Source of the DNA: DATFVA01 sp963832355
Lineage (GTDB): Bacteria > Bacteroidota > Ignavibacteria > Ignavibacteriales > Ignavibacteriaceae
Assembly: GCA_963832355.1 (NCBI GenBank)
Contig: CAWHTX010000014.1
Span: forward strand, 124,001 to 188,000
Direction: 5' to 3'
DNA length: 64,000 nucleotides
This document shows positions 46,809 to 55,572 of the stretch, piece by piece; position 1 is the stretch's first letter; every line of letters starts with the position of its first letter. The position numbers and the translations under genes are program-made. The notes under the pieces are model-generated. The model did no database searches. It was not told the origin of the DNA and saw only the letters and a program-made list of their open reading frames with translations.

Positions 46809-46961
46809 CTAATTCTTCACCTTAAATACTACGAAAGTCATATCATCCTGCTGTCTGGAATTCTCCAGCCATTCTTCTGCGGCAGTTGTGAAGTGTTTTA
46901 TTATATCAGAAGGTGATCGTTCTGCGGCTTCCTTCAGCAACCCGGGTACTGTTAGCTGCCT
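46809..46961 (-). pseudogene. C-terminal remnant of a SpoIIE-type (PP2C-like) serine phosphatase
   Basis: Translating the minus strand gives 50 residues that end LENSRQQDDMTFVVFKVKN and stop at 46809. The DDMT-FVV-KVK ending is the hallmark of the C-terminus of SpoIIE/RsbU-type phosphatases, in which the paired aspartates bind metal. A TAA (46962-46964) lies directly upstream in frame and no start or catalytic core remains, so this is the tail of a decayed gene. I could not find the rest of the gene in the neighbouring sequence in other frames. Confidence 0.55.
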
Positions 46962-47271
46962 TTAAGGTTCTCCGGTTATTTTTTCTTGTTGAACTTCAGG
47001 TTAAAAAACCATATAATTAAGTATTGGGAATATGGCTAACTATTACCAATAAATGTTTAGAAAATCCTCACTCCGCTGTTTAATATTTCATCAATTATCC
47101 TTAAAAAAACGTGTTGAACCGTCTTTGAACCGTCTTTACTCCGGTACAACAACGTCATTACCGGCAGGTAAAATCTTGCTGATCAGTAATCTTAGCTAGT
47201 ATCACTACCTTTGTTTTGTGAAGCAAAACTTTTATTTTTGTTCTCCAATTTCAATATTTGATGGAAAATCT
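46962..47271. other. Non-coding spacer before tRNA-Leu
   Basis: About 310 bases without a recognisable gene; stop codons are dense in every frame. It contains TACCTTTG at 47206-47213, a perfect TAnnTTTG match about 60 bases before the tRNA, and nothing else that I can support. Confidence 0.4.
47206..47213 (+). promoter_or_regulatory. Candidate -7 promoter element for tRNA-Leu
   Basis: TACCTTTG matches the Bacteroidota -7 consensus TAnnTTTG exactly and would start transcription about 50 bases ahead of the tRNA. No good TTTG -33 box is seen at the usual spacing, so confidence is low. Confidence 0.35.
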
Positions 47272-47353
47272 GCGAGAATGGCGGAATTGGCAGACGCGCT
47301 AGACTTAGGATCTAGTACCGAAAGGTGTCGGGGTTCGAGTCCCCGTTCTCGCA
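47272..47353 (+). tRNA. tRNA-Leu, anticodon TAG
   Basis: The sequence folds into a type II tRNA: acceptor stem GCGAGAA (47272-47278) with TTCTCGC (47346-47352) and discriminator A at 47353; anticodon stem-loop GCTAGACTTAGGATCTAGT with anticodon TAG reading CUN leucine codons; an extra arm around ACCGAAAGGTG; and a T arm GGGGTTCGAGTCCCC. The 3' CCA is not encoded, so it must be added by a CCA-adding enzyme; a candidate is encoded at 55559. Confidence 0.96.
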
Positions 47354-47481
47354 CTTATAGCTGCCCCAAAGTTATCCTCATATACAGAGATCCCTGATGA
47401 TCAATTTAATTTGAACTTACTGAGATACGCAGTAATTCTTTTATATTGACAAATATTCCTGAGTCTGTATACTCCGGAAAA

Positions 47482-47829
47482 CTATAATTGAATAGGAGGG
47501 GTCGAATTAGGAGGCCGGCCTTCTTCACGACATTGAACCTGCCAGATAATTTTTGCGAAACTTATTAAGGTTTCAGGAATAATACCATCCTCATAAACCT
47601 TATATGCTATCTCAGCCCTGGCAATGAATGACCAGTAAATGTCAAGAGCCTCAACAGTTATTTCCGTATACAGTATAGTCTCCTCCAGTTTCTCATAGAG
47701 TTTCGATCTGGTCAGATCCGGCAAGTTTGGTGCTGCTGAAATTTCCTTCTGGAGATTAGTAAATAAGCTTATTACCTGTTCATATTCATTTTGCTTGAAT
47801 GTGTATTGGTCAGATTCCCCATAACTCAT
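47482..47829 (-). CDS. Hypothetical helical protein
   Basis: A protein of about 115 residues from ATG 47829, beginning MSYGESDQYTFKQNEYEQVISLF. It looks all-helical and acidic, with no signal peptide or membrane segment and no recognised family. The frame extends upstream through an AT-rich, lysine-rich stretch that is probably not translated. It stands alone, convergent with the tRNA and divergent from the phosphatase gene. The ending RPPNSTPPIQL is proline-rich. Confidence 0.6.
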   Translation of the reverse strand: MSYGESDQYTFKQNEYEQVISLFTNLQKEISAAPNLPDLTRSKLYEKLEETILYTEITVEALDIYWSFIARAEIAYKVYEDGIIPETLISFAKIIWQVQCREEGRPPNSTPPIQL

Positions 47830-48235
47830 GATGATAACCCTTATGAAATTGTTCCGCCTTATTTTTGCAGTAAAATTATATTTTTTTTTAGCCAAAAAAA
47901 ACAGCGAATAAAAATTTCTATATTTCCGCACACAGGATTCCCAGGGATTCAGCTTGAAACAAGGTTATTAATAAAATTGATTTTTTTTAGGTGAATTTTT
48001 GATAAATTTATTATTGCTTAAACAGGATATAAATGCTAAGTGAGGTAAAAACAACTCCCTTACTTCCGTTTTTTCTTCAAAATTGTAAAAAAAACAGAAT
48101 TTCATTATCAACAGAGGGTATTTTTACAGGTATGAAAATTGCTAAAGTTTGCTCGAATTATTCTTTAAATAATAATATTTGGATAGTCCCATTTTCAAAT
48201 TTCTTATTCCAAACAATCAGCCGTCCGGGGAAAGC
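47830..48235. other. Divergent spacer between the hypothetical gene and the PP2C/kinase pair
   Basis: About 400 very AT-rich bases with several A and T runs. I see no convincing gene; an open frame at about 48033-48239 has no ribosome site and no protein-like composition. A weak promoter candidate for the phosphatase is TTTG (48148-48151) with AATATTTG (48174-48181), one mismatch from consensus. Confidence 0.35.
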
Positions 48236-48964
48236 ATGAAATATACCCACGTTTCTGTATCGAAGACCGGACTTCGCCGGTACGAAAATGAAGATTCTTT
48301 CGGGGTGTTTGAACTTGATGAAGGGTTATTGACGGTTTTGTGCGACGGACTTGGTGGAAACCGAGCCGGTGAAGTCGCATCAAGTCTTACTGTGGAGACT
48401 ATTTATAATTCCTTTATGAGGTCGGATAACAGCGATTATCTGGAAAGAATAAAGGAAGCTATTCTGGCTGCCAATAATATGATTATTGCTCAATCATCTT
48501 CCACACCGGCGTTCAAGGGAATGGCAACTACTGTTGAAGTTCTTTTCCTTAACGCAAATACTGCTTACTGGGGTCACATCGGTGACTCGCGTATTTATAA
48601 ATATGATGAGCAGAAGATTAAACAGCTTACCAAGGATCACTCCCTGGTACAGCGTCTTGTTGATGAGGGATACCTGACTCTTAAAGAGGCGGAGAATCAT
48701 CCCAATAGAAATATTATTATGAAGGCGCTTGGTGATACTCCTGAAGTTGAGGCTGATCTTAGTAAAATCAAACTTAATACCCGTAATGAATTTAGATTTT
48801 TTGTATGTTCAGACGGTGTTACCTGTGTGGTAAATGATGAAGAACTCGAGGGAATTATCGGTCAGGACGACTTAAATTTTACTGCAGAGAAACTTTCTAA
48901 ATTAATTGAAGACAGGGGAGCCCCGGATAATTATTCATTCGTATTAATTAAAAAGGATGAATGA
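48236..48964 (+). CDS. PP2C-type serine/threonine protein phosphatase
   Basis: Metal-dependent phosphatase of 242 residues that would dephosphorylate proteins modified by the adjacent kinase. Motifs in order: RRYENEDSFGVF near the start, CDGLGGNRAGE with the first metal aspartate, GHIGDSRIYKY, TKDHSLVQRLV, and FFVCSDGVTCVVNDEE with a further metal aspartate, then APDNYSFVLIK at the end. ATG 48236 follows GGGGAAAG. The stop overlaps the kinase start (ATGATG), so the pair is translationally coupled. Confidence 0.94.
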   Translation: MKYTHVSVSKTGLRRYENEDSFGVFELDEGLLTVLCDGLGGNRAGEVASSLTVETIYNSFMRSDNSDYLERIKEAILAANNMIIAQSSSTPAFKGMATTVEVLFLNANTAYWGHIGDSRIYKYDEQKIKQLTKDHSLVQRLVDEGYLTLKEAENHPNRNIIMKALGDTPEVEADLSKIKLNTRNEFRFFVCSDGVTCVVNDEELEGIIGQDDLNFTAEKLSKLIEDRGAPDNYSFVLIKKDE

Positions 48965-50877
48965 TGGTAGGGACTAACATTGAGAATTATAAGATAGTCG
49001 AAGTGATCGGCGAAGGCGGAATGGGAGTTGTCTACAAGGCAATCGATCTGAAGCTTGAGCGTTATGTGGCTATCAAGATCCTCAATACTAGTAAGCCGCC
49101 CAATCCCCAGTTCATCGAGCGCTTCAAACGTGAGGCGCGCAACCAGGCCAAGCTTAATCACACCAATATAATTCCAGTTTACGGCTTCACGGATGCCGAT
49201 AATACCCTGGGCATTGTGATGGAATATATTGAAGGCGAGACCCTTGAAGATATTATCCGAAGGGAAGGACGACTCGATCTCAAATTCTCCCTTGACGTGA
49301 TGAGACAGATTTTAAGCGGCGTTGCGTTTGCCCATCAGAAAGGTTTCATACACCGTGATCTCAAACCTTCAAATATTATCATCAGTAATGAAGGCATTGC
49401 CAAGATAATGGATTTCGGAATATCCAAATCCATAAATGAAACAAAGGATATTACTAAGGCAGGAACAAAGATAGGTACGATCTTCTATATGAGTCCTGAG
49501 CAGATCAGGGGTAAACCACCGACAACCCAGAGCGACCTTTATTCTCTTGGCGTAACATTCTATGAAATGCTCTCGGGAAAAACACCCTTCGATTATCCGA
49601 CGGAATTTGAGATAATGGAAGCCCATATTAAAAAAATGCCGGCAAGATTATCAACCCATCTTCCCGATATTCCCCAGGACATTGACAGGATCATATCAAA
49701 GGCTCTTGAGAAACCGGTTCAGAAAAGATACCTGACAGCAGAGGATTTTCTTGAGGATATCGATAATGTTTTTGAAGATCTTACAACTGTTGAAATAGAC
49801 GAACCGGTAGTTTTCCAGAACAAAAGAAAAATTCCCCGTCATATTTTCAGAAGGTTCGCTTTAACCAGCCTCATTCTCATTATAGGTGCAGTACTTTTTT
49901 ATTATTTCTACAGTAATATATCAACTTTGCTGAAGGATAAGCATCCTGTTGTGAACAATGGCGACGGAAGCGAAGCTACAATGACATCGAATACCTCAGG
50001 TGTCATAAGGTCGGGATGGACGCCGGTTACTCTTTCCACCGGGACAACTCTGAATTCAATTGATTTCGTTACTACAAATATAGGTTATATCTGTGGGTTT
50101 AACGGATTGATACTGAAGACGGCAGACGGAGGCAAAACATGGCAGAAGAGTACATATGACAGCAGGGTTAATTTCTTCGATGTTTATTTTCTGGATGAAA
50201 ATAACGGGTTCATTACCGGTGATAACGGTACCATTATATTTACTAAGGACGGTGGAAAAAACTGGAAGATACTTAAGGTTTATGTCAAAGAGTCAATCTT
50301 TGATATTTGCTTCCTGGGAAACAAAAGGACCGGGTTTATGGCCGGAAGTCACGGAACAATTCTTAAAACTCTTAACGGAGGCAGCACCTGGTATCCTGTT
50401 TATACACCCACACGCGAGCTTCTATACAGCATTAGCTTCAAAGACGACAGGAACGGGTTTGCTGTCGGCTGGAGCGGTACGATCCTGAAGACAACAAATT
50501 CAGGCAGATCCTGGAAACTAATGGAGAAAATGACTAACAACTACCTTCGGGATATTATATTCATCGATGAGAATAACGGGTTTATATCCGGAGGCGGCGG
50601 AATTGTATTGAGAACAACCGATGGAGGCGAGCGCTGGAATGAGGTTCCCTCGAATACAATGTCGGGTTTGTACTCAATTCATTTTGTCGATAGTAAAGAT
50701 GGTCTGATCCTCGGCAGCAGGGGCGAAATACTGGTTACGGACGATTCCGGAGCCAACTGGAAGCTTACTCAATCGGGGAACTATGCTACCCTTACAGATG
50801 CTGCTGTTACAAATTCCGACAAGATCTTTGTAATAGGTTTTAACGGAACAATGCTTACAACACAGGCTGTGCAGTAA
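48961..50877 (+). CDS. Serine/threonine protein kinase with extracellular YCF48-like propeller
   Basis: PknB-type kinase of 638 residues. Residues about 8-270 are the kinase: GEGGMGVVYKA (glycine loop), AIKI (catalytic lysine), HRDLKPSNII (catalytic loop), DFGISK (metal binding) and QSDLYSLGVTFYEML. A membrane helix (about 300-318) links it to an outer domain of about 300 residues with six to seven repeats such as TADGGKTWQK, TKDGGKNWK and TTNSGRSWK preceded by IYFVDE-like strands, typical of YCF48/BNR propellers. Classical PknB proteins carry PASTA repeats here. The kinase probably senses an extracytoplasmic ligand and signals with the PP2C partner encoded just upstream. Confidence 0.94.
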   Translation: MMVGTNIENYKIVEVIGEGGMGVVYKAIDLKLERYVAIKILNTSKPPNPQFIERFKREARNQAKLNHTNIIPVYGFTDADNTLGIVMEYIEGETLEDIIRREGRLDLKFSLDVMRQILSGVAFAHQKGFIHRDLKPSNIIISNEGIAKIMDFGISKSINETKDITKAGTKIGTIFYMSPEQIRGKPPTTQSDLYSLGVTFYEMLSGKTPFDYPTEFEIMEAHIKKMPARLSTHLPDIPQDIDRIISKALEKPVQKRYLTAEDFLEDIDNVFEDLTTVEIDEPVVFQNKRKIPRHIFRRFALTSLILIIGAVLFYYFYSNISTLLKDKHPVVNNGDGSEATMTSNTSGVIRSGWTPVTLSTGTTLNSIDFVTTNIGYICGFNGLILKTADGGKTWQKSTYDSRVNFFDVYFLDENNGFITGDNGTIIFTKDGGKNWKILKVYVKESIFDICFLGNKRTGFMAGSHGTILKTLNGGSTWYPVYTPTRELLYSISFKDDRNGFAVGWSGTILKTTNSGRSWKLMEKMTNNYLRDIIFIDENNGFISGGGGIVLRTTDGGERWNEVPSNTMSGLYSIHFVDSKDGLILGSRGEILVTDDSGANWKLTQSGNYATLTDAAVTNSDKIFVIGFNGTMLTTQAVQ

Positions 50878-50967
50878 TTCTTTCCTGAAAATTTTATTTT
50901 ACCCTCAAACTTTAATTTATTATTCCTTAATTTCTTTTCATAAATTTTTTCTTTTTATGAGGTTGAA

Positions 50968-52230
50968 GTGGATAAGTTTGTAATTAATGGAGGAAGGAAA
51001 CTAACAGGAACTGTTGAAGTAAGTGGTGCCAAAAATGCTTCGCTTGCATTAATGCCCGCCTGTCTGTTAACGGGTGGATTGTCTGTTCTTACCAATACTC
51101 CTGAACTGAATGATGTTTATACGATGACAAAGCTCCTGACGTTTCTTGGTGCTGAGATATCATTTGAAAAACATACACTGAGAGTTAATACCGGCAAAAT
51201 AACTTCATTTGAAGCCCCATATGAGCATGTTAAAAAAATGCGTGCTTCGGTGTATGTGCTCGGGCCTTTACTGGCAAGGTATGGTAATGCAAAAGTATCT
51301 CTGCCGGGAGGATGTGCATGGGGACCCCGGCCTATAAACCTTCATCTTGAAGCACTTGAAAAAATGGGAGCCGAAATTGAACTCGATTCAGGCTACATTA
51401 TCGCCAGGTCTAAACGGCTTCATGGCGCAAAAATAAATTTTGATATCTCATCTGTTGGCGCAACTGGTAATACTCTTATGGCAGCATCCCTGGCCAAAGG
51501 AACTACAATAATAAATAACGCAGCCATGGAACCGGAGATAACCAATCTCGCAGATTTCCTTGTTAAAATGGGTGCTAAAATCAGCGGCATGGGAACATCA
51601 ACCCTGGAGATAGAAGGTGTTGATGAACTCATACCGGTTGAAGTTGAAACAATACCCGACAGGATAGAGGCGGGTACACTTTTAACCGCCGGTGCTGTTA
51701 CCGGAGGTGAGATTACCCTGAAGAATATTAAGCCGAAATACCTGCAGGCAGTGCTGTCAAAACTGGAGGACAGCGGATGTTCTGTTAAATCTGATGAAAA
51801 TTCTATCTGGTTGAAAGCTGCTGATGTGATTGAGCCTGTTAACGTGTCAACTTCAATCTTTCCCGGGTATCCAACCGATATGCAGGCACAATGGATCGCT
51901 TATATGGCAGTATCCTCAGGTGTGGCAACTGTTACTGATACTATTTATCTCGACAGGTTTAAACATGTACCTGAACTCGTAAGGCTGGGTGCGGATATTG
52001 CGGTGAGTGAGAATAGTGCTGTGGTGAAAGGTGTTGAAAATCTTGTCGGTGCCAAGGTAATGTCAACCGACCTGAGAGCGAGTGCTTCATTGGTGCTGGC
52101 GGGACTGGCAGCGAAAGGAACTACCGAAGTTCTCCGGGTCTATCATCTCGACAGGGGATACCAGAGGATCGAAGAAAAGTTAAAAGATCTGGGTGCTGAT
52201 ATTGAAAGAATTCCGGGAGCAGAATATTAA
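50968..52230 (+). CDS. murA: UDP-N-acetylglucosamine 1-carboxyvinyltransferase
   Basis: First committed enzyme of peptidoglycan synthesis: transfers enolpyruvate from PEP to UDP-GlcNAc in the cytoplasm. The 420-residue product has the MurA start FVINGGRKLTGTVEVSGAKNASL, the catalytic cysteine loop LPGGCAWGPRPINLHL, and IPDRIEAGTLLTAGAVTGG and FPGYPTDMQAQ. The cysteine that forms the PEP adduct is present, so the enzyme should be sensitive to fosfomycin (family knowledge). The start is GTG 50968 with GAGG a few bases before it. Confidence 0.97.
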   Translation: MDKFVINGGRKLTGTVEVSGAKNASLALMPACLLTGGLSVLTNTPELNDVYTMTKLLTFLGAEISFEKHTLRVNTGKITSFEAPYEHVKKMRASVYVLGPLLARYGNAKVSLPGGCAWGPRPINLHLEALEKMGAEIELDSGYIIARSKRLHGAKINFDISSVGATGNTLMAASLAKGTTIINNAAMEPEITNLADFLVKMGAKISGMGTSTLEIEGVDELIPVEVETIPDRIEAGTLLTAGAVTGGEITLKNIKPKYLQAVLSKLEDSGCSVKSDENSIWLKAADVIEPVNVSTSIFPGYPTDMQAQWIAYMAVSSGVATVTDTIYLDRFKHVPELVRLGADIAVSENSAVVKGVENLVGAKVMSTDLRASASLVLAGLAAKGTTEVLRVYHLDRGYQRIEEKLKDLGADIERIPGAEY

Positions 52231-52240
52231 AAATTCATCG

Positions 52241-54448
52241 GTGAAAAATATTATAAGGTGGAAGAATTACCTGCTGTTTTATCTTATCATAATAACTCTT
52301 TTTAATTTCCTCCTCCTTGAATTTCCGCTGACCAATGTATTCGGTTTCGAGTTTTCCCTGCTGAATGCTGTTCTTCTGACGTTCTTATCCGGTTTTTTTA
52401 CCCTTTCAGTCCTGAAAAGTGAAGAAGACTATAATTCGTTTCTTAAAAAAGATCTCCTGCCGTTTATATTTTTCCTGCTCATTCCGCTGGTAATTTCATT
52501 GAGCCACGATCTTCTCACAATAAGCTGTTCTGTCTGGGACGGTCTTCTTTTTTATTCGTTTATAACAATCCCTTCGGTAATAGTGGGAGCGGCAATAGCA
52601 GTGCTGTCGATAATAGTATCGATCAGGTTCAGACACGTGGTTTTTATTATTATCCTACTTGGGGTATTGTCGATTACATTCTTCGAACTTTATTATAATC
52701 CGCAGATTTACTTTTATAATCCTGTCTATGCATATTATCCCGGGACGATTTATGATGAAGCAATCAGCGTCGACCTGAAGCTGATTATTTACCGCTCCCT
52801 AAACCTGCTTTTCTTTGGAACGGTTTATTTTGTGGGGGCATATGTCTGGTATCGGAAAACTGTCATCTCAAAGAAATTGATTATATATATATCGGTTTTG
52901 ATTCCGGTTTTATTTCTTTACCTCTCGCCTGATTTCGGGTACTCAACTACGCAGAAAAAACTGAAGAGTGTTCTGGGGAACCTGGTAAGAACCGAACATT
53001 TTGACATCTATTTCTCTTCGGGCATAAGCAGGGACGAGATGAAAATTATAACTCTGAATCATGAATATTATTATGAACAGCTGGCCACTTTCTACCAGAC
53101 CCATCCCGGGGAGAAATATGTATCGTTTATTTTCAGGGATGATGAACAAAAGAAGAAATACTTCGGTTCAGAAAATGCAGATGTAGCAAAACCATGGCTT
53201 AGAGAAGTCTTCACAGTAGCAGACGATTACAACAGCTCGTTAAGACACGAAATTGCGCATTGTTTTGCCGGTGAATTCGGGTGGGGCATCTTCGATGTTG
53301 CCGATAATTTTAATCCTGCACTCATAGAAGGTACTGCTGTTGCCGGTGCCCCGGAATATGATCTTAATGATGTTCATTACATGGCTTCTCTTGCGTACAA
53401 TAATGGCTTCAGGATCCGGCTGAGCGACTTATTCAGAGGTCTGAATTTCTTCGGACAAACCTCAGGACTATCATATATTTATGCAGGTTCTTTCTGCCGC
53501 TACCTCATTGATACTTACGGTATTGCAAAATTCAAAAGACTCTACTCAGATATCAATTTTCCAAAAATCTACAACAGAGATATTGATGGATTATCCAGCG
53601 AATATTTCAGGTTTATTTCAAAAGCATACAAAGCTGATAATACGAATAAAGCTGAGTATTACTACGGAAGAAAACCGATCATATACAAAGTTTGTCCAAG
53701 ATATGTGGCAGACAGACTGAGGGAGGCATGGAATGACTATTCAGAACAGAAGTACAACGATGCTCTGGAGGGATTTAACCATATACTTAAACTTACCAAT
53801 AATTATTCGGCTTTGACCGGTTATGCAAATTCACTCTTTAAGACCGGAAAGAGAACTGAGGCAATATCATTTCTCAAAGAGAAAATAAATAATTACGAAA
53901 AAACCTCGTATTATTATAATATCGAGTTCCGCCTGGCTGATTTCTGTGCTCAGATCGGGGATTCCATCTGCGCAGATTCACTATATAAGAAAATTATTTC
54001 ACAGAACCCCAACCGCACCTTATACTACCTTTCAAATCTACGCAGGAATTTGCTGGACGCCGATTCTCTTATTGTTCCTTATCTCGAAGGGAGCGATGTA
54101 GATAAATTTCTAATAGTAACCAGAATGAATCAGGAGACCTACGACTATTTCAGCATACCGGTCCTTATAGACCTTGCCGCTTCACTTGGGGAAAACTATA
54201 ATCTATTTCTGGATCTGTTTAATAAAACGATTGTTGTTGACAGTTACCCGGCAGGTTTTGCAGTATACAGATTATCGGTTTACCTGCTCTCGCAGCTGGA
54301 TTTTACGAGAGCAAGGAAAATGGCTGCGCTTTCAATGAGGTATGATAACGATAAAAATTTTAACTTTATACTTAAAGAAAATTTTCACAAGGCCGACTGG
54401 CTTTATGAAAACGGTAACCGGATATTATTATCAATAAATTTTAAGTGA
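52241..54448 (+). CDS. Membrane-anchored peptidase MA-like TPR protein
   Basis: About 735 residues. The first 250 residues contain some seven membrane helices (for example YLLFYLIIITLFNFLLL and FIIILLGVLSITFFELYY). Residues about 255-440 form a soluble domain with the zinc motif HEIAH (about residue 335) and a further glutamate in LIEGTAVAGAPEYD, the arrangement of peptidase MA-type gluzincins. The rest has TPR-like helices. I start at GTG 52241 just after murA; upstream GTG 52193 or TTG 52202 would overlap murA, and no strong ribosome site decides between them. Substrate unknown; a proteolytic role in the envelope is inferred from the motif. Confidence 0.75.
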   Translation: MKNIIRWKNYLLFYLIIITLFNFLLLEFPLTNVFGFEFSLLNAVLLTFLSGFFTLSVLKSEEDYNSFLKKDLLPFIFFLLIPLVISLSHDLLTISCSVWDGLLFYSFITIPSVIVGAAIAVLSIIVSIRFRHVVFIIILLGVLSITFFELYYNPQIYFYNPVYAYYPGTIYDEAISVDLKLIIYRSLNLLFFGTVYFVGAYVWYRKTVISKKLIIYISVLIPVLFLYLSPDFGYSTTQKKLKSVLGNLVRTEHFDIYFSSGISRDEMKIITLNHEYYYEQLATFYQTHPGEKYVSFIFRDDEQKKKYFGSENADVAKPWLREVFTVADDYNSSLRHEIAHCFAGEFGWGIFDVADNFNPALIEGTAVAGAPEYDLNDVHYMASLAYNNGFRIRLSDLFRGLNFFGQTSGLSYIYAGSFCRYLIDTYGIAKFKRLYSDINFPKIYNRDIDGLSSEYFRFISKAYKADNTNKAEYYYGRKPIIYKVCPRYVADRLREAWNDYSEQKYNDALEGFNHILKLTNNYSALTGYANSLFKTGKRTEAISFLKEKINNYEKTSYYYNIEFRLADFCAQIGDSICADSLYKKIISQNPNRTLYYLSNLRRNLLDADSLIVPYLEGSDVDKFLIVTRMNQETYDYFSIPVLIDLAASLGENYNLFLDLFNKTIVVDSYPAGFAVYRLSVYLLSQLDFTRARKMAALSMRYDNDKNFNFILKENFHKADWLYENGNRILLSINFK

Positions 54449-54453
54449 GTTTT

Positions 54454-55572
54454 ATGGACCAGGAAAAAAATGTGACAAAACACATGAAGGCCACCGCGTA
54501 TTTCCTTGGTTTCATTTCCTTTGTGCTTTTCGTCTATATCCTCATGGCTTTAAAGGAGATACTGGTTCCTGTAACCATTGCAATATTCCTTACATATCTG
54601 CTGCATCCTCTTATGGCTTATATGAAGAAAAAAGGTGTGCCTAAATGGCTGTCTCTGGTTTTAATACTGATGGTGATAGCAATTATCGGTTATCTCACAG
54701 GGCTTCTCCTCATATCTGCGGTTGGAGATGTACAGGATAAATGGGGCATGTATTCCGACAATATTTCTGCTTTTATGACGCAGTTACTGAAACCTTTTGA
54801 TTTAACTTTGAGGGAATTTGCATCCTGGTTTAAGATTGATATTACGCGCATTGATATCCCTACCTTGTTTAAGAAGCTTTTTGAAGCCGGCGTAATCGGG
54901 AATATGGTTAATCCGATTTTTTCGATGCTGGGCGATTTCTTTATCTCTCTTATATTCTGGGTTTTTATGATGCTGGGGAAAATAAAGTTTGAAGAAAGAC
55001 TGACAATTGCGTTCAGTGAAAAAAGCGCGATGGTAACGCAGAATCTTCTGAATATAAATGTCCAGCTTCAGTCATACCTGATAATAAAGACTATCCTCAG
55101 CCTGATAGTTGGAACTATAGTAACGCTGGTACTTATTATATATAACGTAGATTTCGCGCTTTTATGGGGACTGCTTACTTTTGTATTGAACTTTATTCCG
55201 AACATCGGGGCGCTAATTGCTACCATTGGGCCGATTATAATTGCCCTGCTGCAATATGGATTAGGACTAACCACTATTTCACTTGCGGCTATTCTGTTCC
55301 TTATTCATAATCTGATTGGGAACCTCATCGAACCGCATTACCTTGGCCGGCATATGGATCTGAGTCCCGTTTTTGTTCTCTTCTCTCTGATTTTCTGGGG
55401 CTGGATATGGGGTATAGTTGGAATGTTTCTCGCTGTGCCAATCGCCGCAGCTATGAAGATCCTGTTCAGCAACATTGATCCTTTGAAACCGATTGCTATA
55501 TTGATGGGAAGTAAGGCACATAGTGAAAATTCAATAAAAATGGAACCCAAGAACATTAATGACGAGCAATAA
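54454..55572 (+). CDS. AI-2E/PerM family membrane transporter
   Basis: Polytopic membrane protein of about 372 residues with roughly eight helices in the AI-2E family layout: two helices near the start (LKEILVPVTIAIFLTYLLHPL), a soluble middle, then six helices with FVLNFIPNIGALIATIGPI and PLKPIAILMGSK near the end. Characterised members export autoinducer-2, or act as Na+/H+ antiporters or permeases; the substrate cannot be predicted. The start is ATG 54454; GTG 54445 overlaps the preceding stop (GTGA) and is an alternative. The last 14 bases overlap the next gene. Confidence 0.87.
   Translation: MDQEKNVTKHMKATAYFLGFISFVLFVYILMALKEILVPVTIAIFLTYLLHPLMAYMKKKGVPKWLSLVLILMVIAIIGYLTGLLLISAVGDVQDKWGMYSDNISAFMTQLLKPFDLTLREFASWFKIDITRIDIPTLFKKLFEAGVIGNMVNPIFSMLGDFFISLIFWVFMMLGKIKFEERLTIAFSEKSAMVTQNLLNINVQLQSYLIIKTILSLIVGTIVTLVLIIYNVDFALLWGLLTFVLNFIPNIGALIATIGPIIIALLQYGLGLTTISLAAILFLIHNLIGNLIEPHYLGRHMDLSPVFVLFSLIFWGWIWGIVGMFLAVPIAAAMKILFSNIDPLKPIAILMGSKAHSENSIKMEPKNINDEQ

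Noticed and set aside
47272..47353. tRNA-Leu as an integration site with an attachment repeat
   Set aside because: No integrase gene and no repeated tRNA 3' end were found in the window, despite the decayed gene upstream.
48033..48239. 68-codon open frame before the PP2C gene
   Set aside because: Amino-acid composition is not protein-like, there is no ribosome site, and its end overlaps the start of a certain gene in another frame.
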